A DNA stretch of 64,000 nucleotides, taken from Massilia oculi (GTDB lineage Bacteria > Pseudomonadota > Gammaproteobacteria > Burkholderiales > Burkholderiaceae_D). The notes beneath the pieces were generated by a model. That model ran no database searches. It had not been told where the DNA came from and saw nothing but the letters and a program-made list of their open reading frames with translations. Both the position numbers and the translations under genes were made by a program. The stretch covers positions 4,960,001-5,024,000 of the forward strand of contig NZ_CP029343.1 of NCBI RefSeq assembly GCF_003143515.1, written 5' to 3'. The first letter of the stretch is position 1. Each line of letters starts with the position of its first letter. Shown piece after piece: positions 1-7,545 of the stretch.

Positions 1-378
1 CAGCATCAGCAGGATGTAGGTCAGCAGCGCATAGATGTACTTGCCGCGCTCGCCCAGGTCCGGCGTGCTGAAGGCCAGGATCGCCACCAGGCCGAACGGC
101 ACCGAGGTCCACAGGATCCAGGGGCGGAACTTGCCCCAGCGGGTCGCGGTGCGGTCGGCGATGATGCCCATCAGCGGGTTGAAGCAGGCGCCGACCAGGC
201 CGCCGATGAAGATGATGCTGGCCGCGGCGTTCGGCGAGATCTGGTAGACGTCGGTGTAGAAGAAAGCGAGGAAGGTGAGCAGGGTCTGGAAGATCAGGTT
301 GGCGGCCAGGTCGCCCAGTGCATAGCCGATTTTTTCAGTTGTCTCCAGCGTCGGCTGCGCTTTAATAATTGTAGTCAT
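1..378 (-). CDS. GPH-family sugar:cation symporter (N-terminal part)
   Basis: The 126 visible residues start at MTTIIKAQPTLETTEKIGYA and run off the left edge of the window. The segment contains a GYALGD stretch, several hydrophobic helices, and the loop GIIADRTATRWGKFRPWIL. The ADR-T-RWGKFRPW signature is characteristic of the glycoside-pentoside-hexuronide:cation symporter family (MelB, XynP, YicJ). Members import glycosides or pentosides with Na+ or H+ across the inner membrane. The gene is divergent from the LacI-type regulator at 675 and lies beside xylan genes, so a xylo-oligosaccharide or xylose substrate is likely; this is inference from context. Only about a quarter of the usual length (450-500 residues) is present. 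Confidence 0.85.
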   Translation of the reverse strand, partial: MTTIIKAQPTLETTEKIGYALGDLAANLIFQTLLTFLAFFYTDVYQISPNAAASIIFIGGLVGACFNPLMGIIADRTATRWGKFRPWILWTSVPFGLVAILAFSTPDLGERGKYIYALLTYILLML

Positions 379-626
379 TGTCTTGCCAATCTATGTGTTG
401 AAAAGCAATTGCAACCATCAACCTCCTGGCGCCAGCGTGCTGTCGCGAGGAGGCCGGGTCACGCATGTATCACGCTTGATCAATAAAAAGTTAGCGCAAT
501 CATTATTATCGATTGTGGATGAGATGCCATGCTGCCGTCAACCGCTTTATTATCAGTTCGCATAGCAGTTATAAGCATGGAGATGGATGTAAGTACGATG
601 CCGCGTGTTAGAATTAAATCATTAAA

Positions 627-639
627 GTTCGCGCTAACA
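627..639. promoter_or_regulatory. putative LacI-family operator upstream of the regulator gene
   Basis: The sequence AGTTC-GCGC-TAACA (626-639) is a near-palindrome close to the TGTTA-GCGC-TAACA LacI-family consensus. Read on the other strand, ATGTTAGCGCGAAC (627-640) is repeated exactly at 9784-9797 upstream of the GH67 operon. It lies about 35 bp before the start codon at 675, a position suited to autorepression. Protein binding is inferred. Confidence 0.5.
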
Positions 640-674
640 TCGCCTTACCATCGTTCTGTCAGAGGTCGCTCCGC

Positions 675-1772
675 ATGCCTACTTCCAATATCGGACTCAC
701 TACCCCAGTGGAGGCCAAGCGTGGCCCGAACATGGCCGACGTGGCGAAGCTCGCCGGGGTGTCGCCGATGACGGTCTCGCGCGTCATGAACGGCAAGTCG
801 ACCGTGCGCGCGAGCACGCGCAAGAAAGTGACGGCCGCCGCGGCGGCCCTGAACTACGCGCCGAATCCCGAGGCGCGCCTGCTGGCGGGATCGCGGCCGA
901 TCCGCATCGGCTTCCTGTACAGCATGCCCAGCGTGCGCAGCGGCGCCTATCTCACCGAGGTCTTGCTGGGATTGCTGAACAAGGTCAGCCTGAACAACGT
1001 CCAGCTGCTGGTCGAGAAGTGCGCCGACGGCGAGCAGATCGCCCAGCATGCCCAGCGCCTGATCGACAACCAGATGGACGGCATCATCCTGCCGCCGCCG
1101 CTGGTCGACAATGCCGAGATCGTGGCGCGCATCGTCGACGCCGGCATCCCGCTGGTCCTGATTGCCTGCGGCCAGCCCGATGCGCGGGCCGGCGCGATCG
1201 GCATCGACGACCGCCGGGCCGCCTACGAGATGACGCGCCACCTGATCGAGCTGGGCCACCAGCGGATCGGCTTCATCAGCGGGCATCCTTACCAGTCGGC
1301 CAGCGCGGCCCGTCTTGAAGGCTATCAGGCCGCCATCGAGGAGTTCGGCGCCGATCCCGCGGCCGAGCTGGTCACGCAGGGGATGTTCAACTACCGTTCC
1401 GGGCTCGATGCGTCCGAGATCCTGCTGGCGCTGTCCGACCGTCCGACAGCGATCTTCGCCAGCAACGACGACATGGCTGCCGCCACGGTCGCGGTGGCCC
1501 ATCGCCTGGGGCTCGACGTGCCGGGCGATATCACGGTGGTCGGCTTCGACGATACCGCCCTGTCGACCACGATCTGGCCGGCGCTCACCACGGTGCGGCA
1601 GCCGACCATGGACATGGCCGAAGCGGCGATCGAATGCATCGTCCAGCGCGTGACCGACGCGCGCAACGGCTTGCCGGCCGGCCCCGAGCACACCAGGGTC
1701 GATTTCGCCATCGTGCGGCGCCAGTCCGATGCGGCGCCGCGGATCCGGCCGCCGGTGCGCATCGTCGCCTGA
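675..1772 (+). CDS. LacI-family transcriptional regulator
   Basis: This 365-residue protein has an N-terminal LacI helix-turn-helix (about residues 19-43, MADVAKLAGVSPMTVSRVMN) followed by a hinge and a periplasmic-binding-protein-like effector domain. The effector domain shows typical segments such as LIELGHQRIGFISG, AIFASNDDMAAATVAVA and GDITVVGFDDT. It would bind operator DNA and release it on binding a sugar or sugar acid. A near-palindromic operator lies just upstream, and related sequences occur near 9785 and 13489, so it is the obvious candidate regulator of the surrounding xylan genes. The ligand cannot be read from the sequence; xylose, a xylo-oligosaccharide or glucuronate would fit. 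The start is the first ATG giving the usual short N-terminal extension; no strong ribosome binding site is visible. Confidence 0.92.
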   Translation: MPTSNIGLTTPVEAKRGPNMADVAKLAGVSPMTVSRVMNGKSTVRASTRKKVTAAAAALNYAPNPEARLLAGSRPIRIGFLYSMPSVRSGAYLTEVLLGLLNKVSLNNVQLLVEKCADGEQIAQHAQRLIDNQMDGIILPPPLVDNAEIVARIVDAGIPLVLIACGQPDARAGAIGIDDRRAAYEMTRHLIELGHQRIGFISGHPYQSASAARLEGYQAAIEEFGADPAAELVTQGMFNYRSGLDASEILLALSDRPTAIFASNDDMAAATVAVAHRLGLDVPGDITVVGFDDTALSTTIWPALTTVRQPTMDMAEAAIECIVQRVTDARNGLPAGPEHTRVDFAIVRRQSDAAPRIRPPVRIVA

Positions 1773-1774
1773 CG

Positions 1775-1826
1775 GCTTTGCGTCAACGCTGTGCGTCGAG
1801 GCTGTGCGTCGAGGCTTTGCGTCAGG
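1775..1826. repeat. four-copy 13-bp tandem repeat
   Basis: Four 13-bp units follow the stop codon of the LacI gene directly: gctttgcgtcaac, gctgtgcgtcgag (twice, identical) and gctttgcgtcagg. The units keep the core GCT-TGCGTC. The repeat sits between the regulator gene and the SGNH hydrolase gene and could vary in copy number by slippage. No function can be assigned. Confidence 0.7.
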
Positions 1827-1899
1827 TTTCGTTTCAACCGCCGGACTGATTGCGCTATCATTGGCGTTACAGATTTGGTAGTCCTGCATTCGGCAGGCC

Positions 1900-3210
1900 A
1901 TGCCATCACCGGAGACCATATTGCAAACTTATCGCCCTGGCCGCCTGGCCATCGCCGTCCTGGCCGCGCTCGGCCTGGGCGCCTGCAGTTCGGCCTATCA
2001 ACCGCCCTCCGCTGCAAGCGGCAGCGGTACGCCTCACTGGGTCAGCAGCTGGGGTACTTCCCAGATGCCGTATGGCCAGGCCGAAGCAATGCCTGCCGCA
2101 TTCTGGAAGGACGGCACCGTGCGCCAGATCGTGCGCCTTTCGCTGGGCGGCAGCCAGGTCCGGGTCCGCATCAGCAATGCCTACGGCAGCGATATGCTGA
2201 TCGTGAACGAAGCGAACATCGCGCACGCGGTGCGGCCGGGTACGTCGGAACTGGTTGCCGGTTCGCTGCAGCCGCTGCGCTTCAATGGCAGCACCTCGGT
2301 GCGCATACCCGCCGGCGCCGAATATGTCAGCGATCCGATCGACCTGGCGGCAACGCGTGGCCTCGATGTCGCCATCAGCATGCACCTGGCGAATGCGGCG
2401 GGCCAGCAGACCGGCCATGCCGGCTCGCGCACCACGACTTTCCTGGCCCCGGGCCGGCAGACCGGCGCCGCGAGCCTGCTTGACGCGAAGACCGTCACGC
2501 GCTGGCACCAGCTCGCCGACGTCGAAGTCAGCGCGGCGCCTGCCGCGCGGGCCGTGGTGGTGATCGGCGATTCGATCACCGACGGCTTTGGTGCGACGAC
2601 CGACGCCAACAACCGCTGGACCGATCACCTGGTGCAGCGCATCGCCCAGGATGGCAGGCGGCCGCTCGCGGTGATCAATGCCGGCATCGGCGGCGGCCGC
2701 CTGCTGCGCGAGGGCCTGGGCCCGAGCCTTGTCACACGCTTCGAGCGCGACGTCCTGGCGCGAAATGGCGTCAGTCATGCGGTCGTCTTCATCGGGGTCA
2801 ACGACATCGGCGTGCTGCGCCGCTCGAAAGAGGACACGCCGCAGGCGATCGCGGCGATGCTGGAGGACTTGAAGCAGGCCCATTTGCAGATGATCGCGCG
2901 CGCCCATGCGAAAGGGATTTGCGTGATCGGCGCGACCATCACACCGTTCATGGGCAGCGGCTACTATGCGCCGGCGCAGCACAACGAGGCGCTGCGCCAG
3001 GCGGTCAACGACTGGATGAGGAGCGAGAAGGCCTTCGACGGCGTGCTCGATTTCGATGGGGTGCTGCGCGACCCTGCGCGGCCGTCCTACCTGGCCAAGG
3101 CCTATGACAGCGGCGACGGCCTGCATCCGTCGCATGCGGGGTATGCCGCGCTGGCAGCGGCGGTGCCGCTGCAGCAGTTCGACAGCTGCGCCTACAGCCG
3201 GCCGCGGTAG
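1900..3210 (+). CDS. SGNH/GDSL-family lipoprotein esterase
   Basis: The N-terminus is a lipoprotein signal: a hydrophobic stretch ending in the lipobox L-G-A-C (Cys29 from this ATG). The rest is an SGNH hydrolase with block I VVVIGDSITDGFG (nucleophile Ser225), the block II-like glycine region INAGIGGGRLL, block III VFIGVNDI (Gly/Asn oxyanion residues) and block V DGLHPSHAGY (catalytic Asp and His). About 190 residues ahead of block I form an extra beta-rich region. Enzymes of this class deacylate polysaccharides or small esters; next to xylan genes an acetyl-xylan esterase role is plausible but unproven. A TTG at 1921, six bases after GGAG, has a better ribosome binding site and would start seven residues later with the lipobox intact. 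The 3' end overlaps the convergent GH43 gene by 19 bp. Confidence 0.85.
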   Translation: MPSPETILQTYRPGRLAIAVLAALGLGACSSAYQPPSAASGSGTPHWVSSWGTSQMPYGQAEAMPAAFWKDGTVRQIVRLSLGGSQVRVRISNAYGSDMLIVNEANIAHAVRPGTSELVAGSLQPLRFNGSTSVRIPAGAEYVSDPIDLAATRGLDVAISMHLANAAGQQTGHAGSRTTTFLAPGRQTGAASLLDAKTVTRWHQLADVEVSAAPAARAVVVIGDSITDGFGATTDANNRWTDHLVQRIAQDGRRPLAVINAGIGGGRLLREGLGPSLVTRFERDVLARNGVSHAVVFIGVNDIGVLRRSKEDTPQAIAAMLEDLKQAHLQMIARAHAKGICVIGATITPFMGSGYYAPAQHNEALRQAVNDWMRSEKAFDGVLDFDGVLRDPARPSYLAKAYDSGDGLHPSHAGYAALAAAVPLQQFDSCAYSRPR

Positions 3211-4820
3211 GGCCGCTCGCGGTACTCGAACCAGTCGAAGTCGGCATGCAGCGCGGTGCCGGCCATGTCCTGGCAGGCCATGCCGACGAAGGCGCCGGTG
3301 AAGTTGGGCTGGCCGGGCGCGCTGGCCTCGTCCGACAGGATGCTGGCGTCGAACTGCTGCGGCAGCCACCGCCATGGGCCGTCGTCCACGCGATAGCCGA
3401 ACAGCAGGCGTTCTTCATCGACCTCCACCCGCAGTTGCACCGGTACGCCAGCGGGGAGGGCGATCGGAGCGGTAAAGGCATCCGCCTGCAGGTGGTTGGG
3501 CAGGCTGCTCATCACGCGCAGGTGCTTGCCGATCTCGTCGTCGTGCGTGATGTACAGGTAATGGAACTTGGAAGCGCCGTAGTAGCAGACCAGCCCGGCC
3601 TGCTGCTGGAAGTGTTCCGGCGCGAACCCGACAGACGTCACCGCGCTGAAGCAGTGCGCCTGCTGCCGGCGCGCCACCAGCGCCTGGCGGAAGGTGCTGC
3701 CCAGGCTCTCGCGGCCGTACAGGCGCAGGTGGCCTGGCCGCGCCGTGAGGCTGAACAGTTCTTCCGGATACGGGGTGCGCAGCCACTGAAAATCGATCGG
3801 CAGCTCCGGCGTATCGAAGTCGGCCCGTTCGGGCGCGGCGTCGAAACGGTGTTCGGGCAGGCCGGGCGCCGGCACGTCCAGCTGCGGCATGCCTTCCCCG
3901 TCGAGCGTGCGCAGCCAGCCGTCTTCTCCCCATGCCACTTGCTGGATCGCGGTCTCGCGTCCCAGCGTGCACACGCCGCGGTTGCGCAGCGGCCGGCCGC
4001 ACAGGTAGACCATGTACGTGCGGCCATCCGGCGTGTCGACCAGGTCGGCGTGTCCGGCGCGCTGCAGCGCGGCGTCGGGCCGAGAACGGGTAGTGAGGAC
4101 ATTCAGGTCGGGGTGCAGCTCGTACGGTCCGAGCAGATCGCGCGAGCGCGCCATGGTCACGCCATGGTTCCAGCCGGTGCCGCCCTCGGCGGTGAGCAGG
4201 TAGTAATAACCGTTGCGGCGGTACAGGTGCGGCGCTTCGGTCAGGCCATGTTCGGTCCCGGCGAAGATATTGCTGCGTTTTCCGATCAGGCGACGTTCCT
4301 CGACCGAGTATTCCTGCAGCACGATGCCGGCAAAGCGCTTGCCGCCGGGACGGTGATCCCACAGCTGGTTCAGGAAATACTTGCGCCCGTCGTCGTCGTG
4401 GAACAGCGAAGGATCGAAGCCGCTGCTGTTCAGGTGGACCGGATCGGACCACGGGCCGTCGATGCTCGGGCTGGTGACCAGGTAGTTATGGAAATCGCGC
4501 AGCGAGGCGCTACCGCCGGCGCCGCCGGTCGAGGTGCGGCCGTAGCGCTTGACGTCGGTGTAGATCAGCCAGAACAGGCCATCGGCATATGTCAGGCAGG
4601 GCGCCCACACGCCGCAGGAATCGGGCGCGCCGCGCATGTCGAGCTGGCTGGCGCGGTTGAGCGGCCGGCCGGCCAGGCGCCAGTTGACCAGGTCGCGCGA
4701 GTGGTGGATCTGCACCCCCGGATACCTTTCGAAGGTGGAGGTGGCGATGTAGTAGTCGTCGCCGACCCGCACGATGGACGGGTCGGGATTGAATCCGCGC
4801 AGGATCGGGTTGTGGATCAT
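3192..4820 (-). CDS. GH43-family beta-xylosidase/arabinofuranosidase
   Basis: The protein has 542 residues. It begins NPILRGFNPDPSIVRVGDDYY, the classic start of the GH43 five-bladed propeller, with the general base in NPDPS (Asp13). Asp136 in GFDPSLFHDDDG and Glu195 in LTEAPHLY match the pKa-modulating Asp and acid Glu of the family. The C-terminal ~200 residues form the beta-sandwich domain typical of XynB-type (GH43_11) xylosidases, ending FDWFEYR. No signal peptide is seen, so it is probably cytoplasmic and cleaves imported xylo-oligosaccharides. It is the last gene of the leftward operon; its ATG overlaps the stop of the upstream transporter gene (ATGA). Xylosidase fits the locus, but an arabinofuranosidase cannot be excluded. 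Confidence 0.9.
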   Translation of the reverse strand: MIHNPILRGFNPDPSIVRVGDDYYIATSTFERYPGVQIHHSRDLVNWRLAGRPLNRASQLDMRGAPDSCGVWAPCLTYADGLFWLIYTDVKRYGRTSTGGAGGSASLRDFHNYLVTSPSIDGPWSDPVHLNSSGFDPSLFHDDDGRKYFLNQLWDHRPGGKRFAGIVLQEYSVEERRLIGKRSNIFAGTEHGLTEAPHLYRRNGYYYLLTAEGGTGWNHGVTMARSRDLLGPYELHPDLNVLTTRSRPDAALQRAGHADLVDTPDGRTYMVYLCGRPLRNRGVCTLGRETAIQQVAWGEDGWLRTLDGEGMPQLDVPAPGLPEHRFDAAPERADFDTPELPIDFQWLRTPYPEELFSLTARPGHLRLYGRESLGSTFRQALVARRQQAHCFSAVTSVGFAPEHFQQQAGLVCYYGASKFHYLYITHDDEIGKHLRVMSSLPNHLQADAFTAPIALPAGVPVQLRVEVDEERLLFGYRVDDGPWRWLPQQFDASILSDEASAPGQPNFTGAFVGMACQDMAGTALHADFDWFEYRERPYRGRL

Positions 4821-6121
4821 GGTTTTTGCATCGAAACAGGTTGAGGCTCGAAAGTCGGTTCCCGCACCAGGGTCCACAGCAGCACCGCCGCGATCAGGTC
4901 GAGCACCGCCAGGCTGACGAAGAAGGGCGTGTAGCCGACGCTGGCCAGCAGGGTGCCGATCAGCAGCGAGAAGATGAGCAGGCCCAGGTTGCCGAAGGTG
5001 CCGCACATGCCGGCCACGGTGGCGACCTCGTTGCGCCGGAACAGGTCGGACGACATGGTGATGACGGTGACCGACAGCGTCTGGTGGGCAAAGCCCGCAA
5101 GGCTGAGCAGGGCGATCGCGGCATAGGCATTGTCGACGTAGCCGACGAAGGCCACGCCCATCATCATGACGGCGCCGAGGGTGAACGCGCCGCGCCGGGC
5201 ATTGATCAGGCGTACCCCGCGCTTTTGCAGGGCCAGCACCACCACCGGACCGAACATGCAGCCCAGGTCGGCCGCCAGGAAGGGCAGCCAGGCGAACATG
5301 GCGATGTCCTTCAGCTCGAAGCCGCGCACCGTGGTCAGGTACAGCGGCACCCAGAACGCCAGCGTGCCCCAGGCCGGATCGGCCAGGAAGCGCGGCAGGG
5401 CGATGCCCCAGAAATTGCGTTTCTTGAGGATGGAAAGGACCGACGGCCTGGTGCCGTCGCCCGCCAGGTGGTCTTCCTGGCCGGCGGCGATGTGTTCGGC
5501 CTCGGCCTTCGACAAGAGGCGGTGGCGCTTCGGCGCGTCGTACAGCAGCAGCCAGGCGCACACCCACACCAGGCCCAGGGCGCCGGTGATCACGAAGGCC
5601 GATTGCCAGTTGTAGTGCAGGATGGCCCACACCACCAGCGGCGGGGCCAGCATCGAGCCGAACGAGGCGCCGATATTGAACACGCCGCCCGCCAGGCCGC
5701 GCTCCTTGGCCGGGAACCATTCGGACACCGCTTTCATGCCGGCCGGGTTGGCCGACCCTTCGGCGAAGCCGAGCAGGCCGCGCAGGATGGCCAGGGTCTG
5801 CCAGTTGGTGGCCATGCCGTGCGCCATGCAGATCAGCGACCAGGCGGTGGCGAAGATCGCGAAGCCGTATTTGAGGCCGATCACGTCGAGCACGTAGCCG
5901 CACAGCGGCTGCAGCATGATCGCGCCCTGGAAGGCGGCCGTGATGTACGAATACTCCCTGGCCGTGATGTCCAGCTCCGTCAGCAGGGTGGGGGCGGCCA
6001 CCGCCAGCGAGCTGCGGGTCAGGTAGTTGACCACCGCGCCCAGCATGATGAGGCTGATCATCCACCAGCGCAGCCCGCGGATGGTGCCTCCGCGGGTCCG
6101 GCCCAGGATCGCCGCGATCAT
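4817..6121 (-). CDS. MFS transporter, ACS family (hexuronate/glucarate type)
   Basis: This 434-residue protein has about twelve hydrophobic helices and belongs to the anion:cation symporter (ACS) branch of the major facilitator superfamily. The N-terminal segment RWWMISLIMLGAVVNYLTRSS and the loop RGLLGFAEGSANPAGMKAVSEWFP match ExuT/GudP-like hexuronate and glucarate permeases. These import acid sugars with protons through the inner membrane. It lies 10 bp downstream of the glucarate dehydratase gene and overlaps the GH43 gene by 4 bp. The substrate is therefore likely glucuronate, glucarate or an aldobiouronic acid released from glucuronoxylan. The exact ligand is inferred. Confidence 0.88.
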   Translation of the reverse strand: MIAAILGRTRGGTIRGLRWWMISLIMLGAVVNYLTRSSLAVAAPTLLTELDITAREYSYITAAFQGAIMLQPLCGYVLDVIGLKYGFAIFATAWSLICMAHGMATNWQTLAILRGLLGFAEGSANPAGMKAVSEWFPAKERGLAGGVFNIGASFGSMLAPPLVVWAILHYNWQSAFVITGALGLVWVCAWLLLYDAPKRHRLLSKAEAEHIAAGQEDHLAGDGTRPSVLSILKKRNFWGIALPRFLADPAWGTLAFWVPLYLTTVRGFELKDIAMFAWLPFLAADLGCMFGPVVVLALQKRGVRLINARRGAFTLGAVMMMGVAFVGYVDNAYAAIALLSLAGFAHQTLSVTVITMSSDLFRRNEVATVAGMCGTFGNLGLLIFSLLIGTLLASVGYTPFFVSLAVLDLIAAVLLWTLVREPTFEPQPVSMQKP

Positions 6122-6131
6122 CGGGTTTCCT

Positions 6132-7502
6132 TCATGGCTTCACCATGCTGGGTCGCTTCGGATCGTAGACGAAGTCCGGCACCAGGTAGCGCATCGCCAT
6201 CGCATCGTCGCGCGCGCCGCCGGCCACCTTCTTGTAGAGTTCATGCGCCGCGTTGATCTGGTCCATGTCCGGCTCGATGCCCAGGCCCGGACGCTCCGGC
6301 ACCGCCACCTGGCCGCCGACGATCTGCAGCGGTTCGGTCGTCAGGCGTTCGCGGCCTTCCTGCCAGATCCAGTGGGTGTCGATCGCCGTGATCGTTCCCG
6401 GCGCCGCCGCCGCACAATGGGTGAACATCGCCAGCGACACGTCGAAGTGGTTGTTCGAATGCGAGCCCCAGGTCAGGCCCCAGTCGTGGCAAAGCTGCGC
6501 CAGGCGCACCGAGCCCTGCATGGTCCAGAAGTGCGGGTCGGCCAGCGGGATGTCCACCGCGCCAAGCAGGTGCGAATGGGCCATCTGGCGCCAGTCGGTG
6601 GCGACCATGTTGGTGGCGGTGCGGATCCCGGTGGCGCGCTTGAATTCCGCCATGATCTCGCGGCCCGAATAGCCGCCCTCGGGGCCGCACGGGTCCTCGG
6701 CATAGGCCAGCAGGTGGCCCTGGCCGCGGCAGGCGTCGATGGCGTCAACCAGCGACCAGGCGCCGTTGGGGTCGAGCGTCACGCCGGCATCGGGGAAGCG
6801 GCGCTTGATCGCGGCGACGGCTTCCATCTCTTCCGCGGCGCGCATCACGCCGCCCTTGAGCTTGAAGTCCTTGAAGCCATATTGCTCGACCGCCGCCGCG
6901 GCCATCTCGCCGATCGATTCGGCAGTGAGCGCTTCTTCGTTGCGGACCCGGTACCAGCCGTCGCGGCCGGCATCGATGTCGTAGCCGAGGTCGGTGCGGC
7001 CACGGTCGCCGATATAGAACAGATAGGCCAGCATCGGCACATGGCTGCGTTGCTGGCCGTCGCCCAGCAGCTCGCACAGCGGTATGCCCATGAACTGGCC
7101 GAGCAGGTCGAGCAGGGCCGCCTCGACGGCCGTCACCACGTTCTCGAGGCGCAGGTTGATCTCGTGCGGCTGCTTCATCACCGCCGCTTCGGCGCTGGAC
7201 GTGACCTGGTGGCTGACGCCGGAGATGGCGGCGCGCAGGCGGTTCAGGGTGCGGCGGTGGTGGGCGATTTCGCTGCCCTCCACCAGCGGCACCAGTTTTT
7301 GCAGGGCCAGCAGGATGCCGTTCGAGCCGGGCACCTCGCCCATGCCGGTGCGGCCGGCGCTGTCTTTCAACAGCACCAGGATGCGGGTGAAGCAGGGCGC
7401 ATGGGCGCCGCACAGGTTGAGCAGCATGCTGTCGCGGCCGGCGACCGGGATGACCTGCATCTCGACGATGGTCGGGGTGGCGGCGCGTTGAATCGGGTTC
7501 AT
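6132..7502 (-). CDS. gudD: glucarate dehydratase (enolase superfamily)
   Basis: With the start MNPIQ the protein has 456 residues, close to the 446 of E. coli GudD. It carries the family signature segments: the KLK motif (Lys214-Leu-Lys216), TLDPNGAWS and [17 protein letters not shown] for metal binding, and [18 protein letters not shown] with the catalytic His348. These correspond to E. coli Lys205/Lys207 and His339 with a constant offset of nine. The enzyme dehydrates D-glucarate to 5-keto-4-deoxyglucarate in the cytoplasm using Mg2+. The start at 7502 is chosen because GGAG lies eight bases upstream; an in-frame ATG at 7523 lacks this. It follows the GH67 gene by 43 bp, which fits use of glucuronate after oxidation to glucarate. 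Confidence 0.95.
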   Translation of the reverse strand: MNPIQRAATPTIVEMQVIPVAGRDSMLLNLCGAHAPCFTRILVLLKDSAGRTGMGEVPGSNGILLALQKLVPLVEGSEIAHHRRTLNRLRAAISGVSHQVTSSAEAAVMKQPHEINLRLENVVTAVEAALLDLLGQFMGIPLCELLGDGQQRSHVPMLAYLFYIGDRGRTDLGYDIDAGRDGWYRVRNEEALTAESIGEMAAAAVEQYGFKDFKLKGGVMRAAEEMEAVAAIKRRFPDAGVTLDPNGAWSLVDAIDACRGQGHLLAYAEDPCGPEGGYSGREIMAEFKRATGIRTATNMVATDWRQMAHSHLLGAVDIPLADPHFWTMQGSVRLAQLCHDWGLTWGSHSNNHFDVSLAMFTHCAAAAPGTITAIDTHWIWQEGRERLTTEPLQIVGGQVAVPERPGLGIEPDMDQINAAHELYKKVAGGARDDAMAMRYLVPDFVYDPKRPSMVKP

Positions 7503-7545
7503 CTGTACATCTCCAGAAGTCATTCAGGCAAACAGGGTGATTCGC

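Noticed and set aside
645..1919. Long leftward frame over the LacI gene
   Set aside because: It is rich in Arg/His/Gln/Ala with no family pattern and lies antisense to an unmistakable LacI protein; such frames are common in high-GC DNA.
3192..6065. Single 957-codon leftward frame joining transporter and xylosidase regions
   Set aside because: The upstream two thirds are out of frame with the true ACS transporter; the GH43 enzyme starts at the ATG at 4820, overlapping the transporter stop.
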